DNA of 33,348 nucleotides from Bacteroidota bacterium. Lineage in GTDB: Bacteria; Bacteroidota; Rhodothermia; Rhodothermales; Rubricoccaceae. A model generated the notes under the pieces. It was given only the letters and a program-made list of their open reading frames with translations, was not told the DNA's origin and searched no databases. The stretch's first letter is position 1. Each line of letters begins with the position of its first letter. Of the stretch, positions 32,670-33,348 are shown one piece after another. The translations under genes and the position numbers were made by a program. The stretch covers positions 1-33,348 of the forward strand of contig JADFQN010000015.1 in the NCBI GenBank assembly GCA_022561755.1. The letters run 5' to 3'.

Positions 32670-33228
32670 GTGTCCGAGTTGACGCCCCAGACGACCCCGC
32701 CCGACGTCGAGCATGAGCACAAGCTCGCCTCGATGGCCGTGGACGAAGAGTTCGTCGGCAACGTGGAGGTGCTCATCGGCGACGGGCAACAGGGGATGGT
32801 GCTGAACCTCGTCGCCGACCTTCATCCGGCTGATACCGCCCAGCTCCTCCAGCATTTGCCGGCTGAGGCGTCGGAGACGCTCTTCCAGTGGCTCCCGAGC
32901 GAACAGAGCAGCGCCGTCCTACCCGAACTGGAGAGCACCCAGCGGTCGGATTTCCTGGAGGACGTTCCGGCAGGCGAACTGATCGAACTTCTCGACCAGA
33001 TGGACACCGACGACGCGGCCGACGTGCTTGCGGATGTAGATGAGGAAGTGGCTGAGGAGGTCGTCCCGCAGTTGGAGGACGCAGAGGATGTGGAGGCGCT
33101 CTTGAGCTACGCCGAGGACACCGCCGGCGGCCTCATGGAGACGGATTATGTCGCCGTCCAGGGTCATGCGACCGTGGCGGAGGCCACCGAGGAGGTCCGC
33201 CGCATGGCCGAAGACGTGGACGATCTCC
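32670..33228 (+). CDS. mgtE: Magnesium transporter MgtE, N-terminal part (right-truncated; last ~120 bp atypical)
   Basis: The start of MgtE, from GTG 32670 (ATG 32733 is an alternative). The MgtE N-domain of superhelical repeats is clear: VLNLVADLHPADTAQLLQHL, LPSEQSSAVLPELES, LIELLDQMDTDDAADVLADV. The first CBS domain then begins at SYAEDTAGGLMETDYVAVQG. MgtE is a Mg2+-gated channel of the inner membrane. Homology fails after about residue 183: the expected second CBS strand (a 'YYVYVVD' segment) is replaced by LRLQERRHEVRDHGLVDDDD, though the frame stays open to the window end. No transmembrane helices are in view. The last 120 bp may belong to something else (see findings). Confidence 0.8.
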
Positions 33229-33348
33229 GGCTTCAGGAACGGCGCCATGAAGTTCGTGATCACGGCCTGGTCGACGATGACGACGTCCGAGGGTCCCCCT
33301 TTCGGGCCCCAGAACGCCTGGAACGGCGCCCGGACATCGGCGCCGCCG

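Overview
The window looks like a chromosomal segment from a GC-rich member of the Bacteroidota/Rhodothermota (Rhodothermales- or Salinibacter-like). The reasons are a TonB-dependent receptor with an N-terminal carboxypeptidase-like domain, a crtI-type carotenoid desaturase, a bacterial phenylalanine hydroxylase, lipoproteins with relaxed lipoboxes, weak or absent Shine-Dalgarno sequences, and mostly monocistronic housekeeping genes. The taxonomic call is inference. I recognise no phage, plasmid backbone, CRISPR array, tRNA or rRNA.

Layout. 1-3946: the C-terminal part of a periplasmic solute-binding protein, bamD, nadD and a GH3 (NagZ-like) hexosaminidase. 4154-7453: a CNHC thioredoxin-family protein, a small two-TM protein, phhA, acyP and, on the minus strand, a short-chain dehydrogenase. 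7708-10797: prmC overlapping a small unknown gene, then a minus-strand pair (glycosyltransferase overlapping a secreted thioredoxin). 10995-15821: an HtrA protease overlapping aroC, a small secreted protein and crtI. 16034-18561: a broken DUF6519-like gene. 18694-24454: a TonB-dependent receptor and a secreted unknown (both minus strand), a beta-rich lipoprotein and a tandem CDGSH iron-sulfur protein. 24520-33348: metH, a DUF922-like metalloprotease, an enoyl-CoA hydratase (minus), bioY, a lipoprotein, rsmA and the start of mgtE.

The genes are mostly ordinary. The striking part is between them. Nearly every larger intergenic gap is filled by one of two families of short, non-coding elements with inverted ends. 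Family A is about 147-190 bp, has ends GAGGCTGTTGAA...TTCAACAGCCTC, and three copies carry perfect 4-bp target duplications (CTAT, CTAA, TTAA). Family B is about 164 bp, has ends AGGAGTCTGTCGG...CCGAYAGACTCCT and a conserved 43-nt internal hairpin. About eleven full or partial copies lie in 33 kb. They carry smaller nested hairpin modules. Further small repeats sit in the window: two intergenic arrays with 7-bp periodicity, and a palindrome inserted in frame within rsmA.

The elements abut gene ends and starts closely. One copy's right end lies exactly at the 5' breakpoint of the truncated and frameshifted DUF6519-like pseudogene. The best candidate for something undescribed is this element pair: non-autonomous, structured, and positioned so that it supplies the leaders and tails of neighbouring genes. 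The last ~120 bp of the window no longer fit MgtE and may mark a rearrangement or assembly join.
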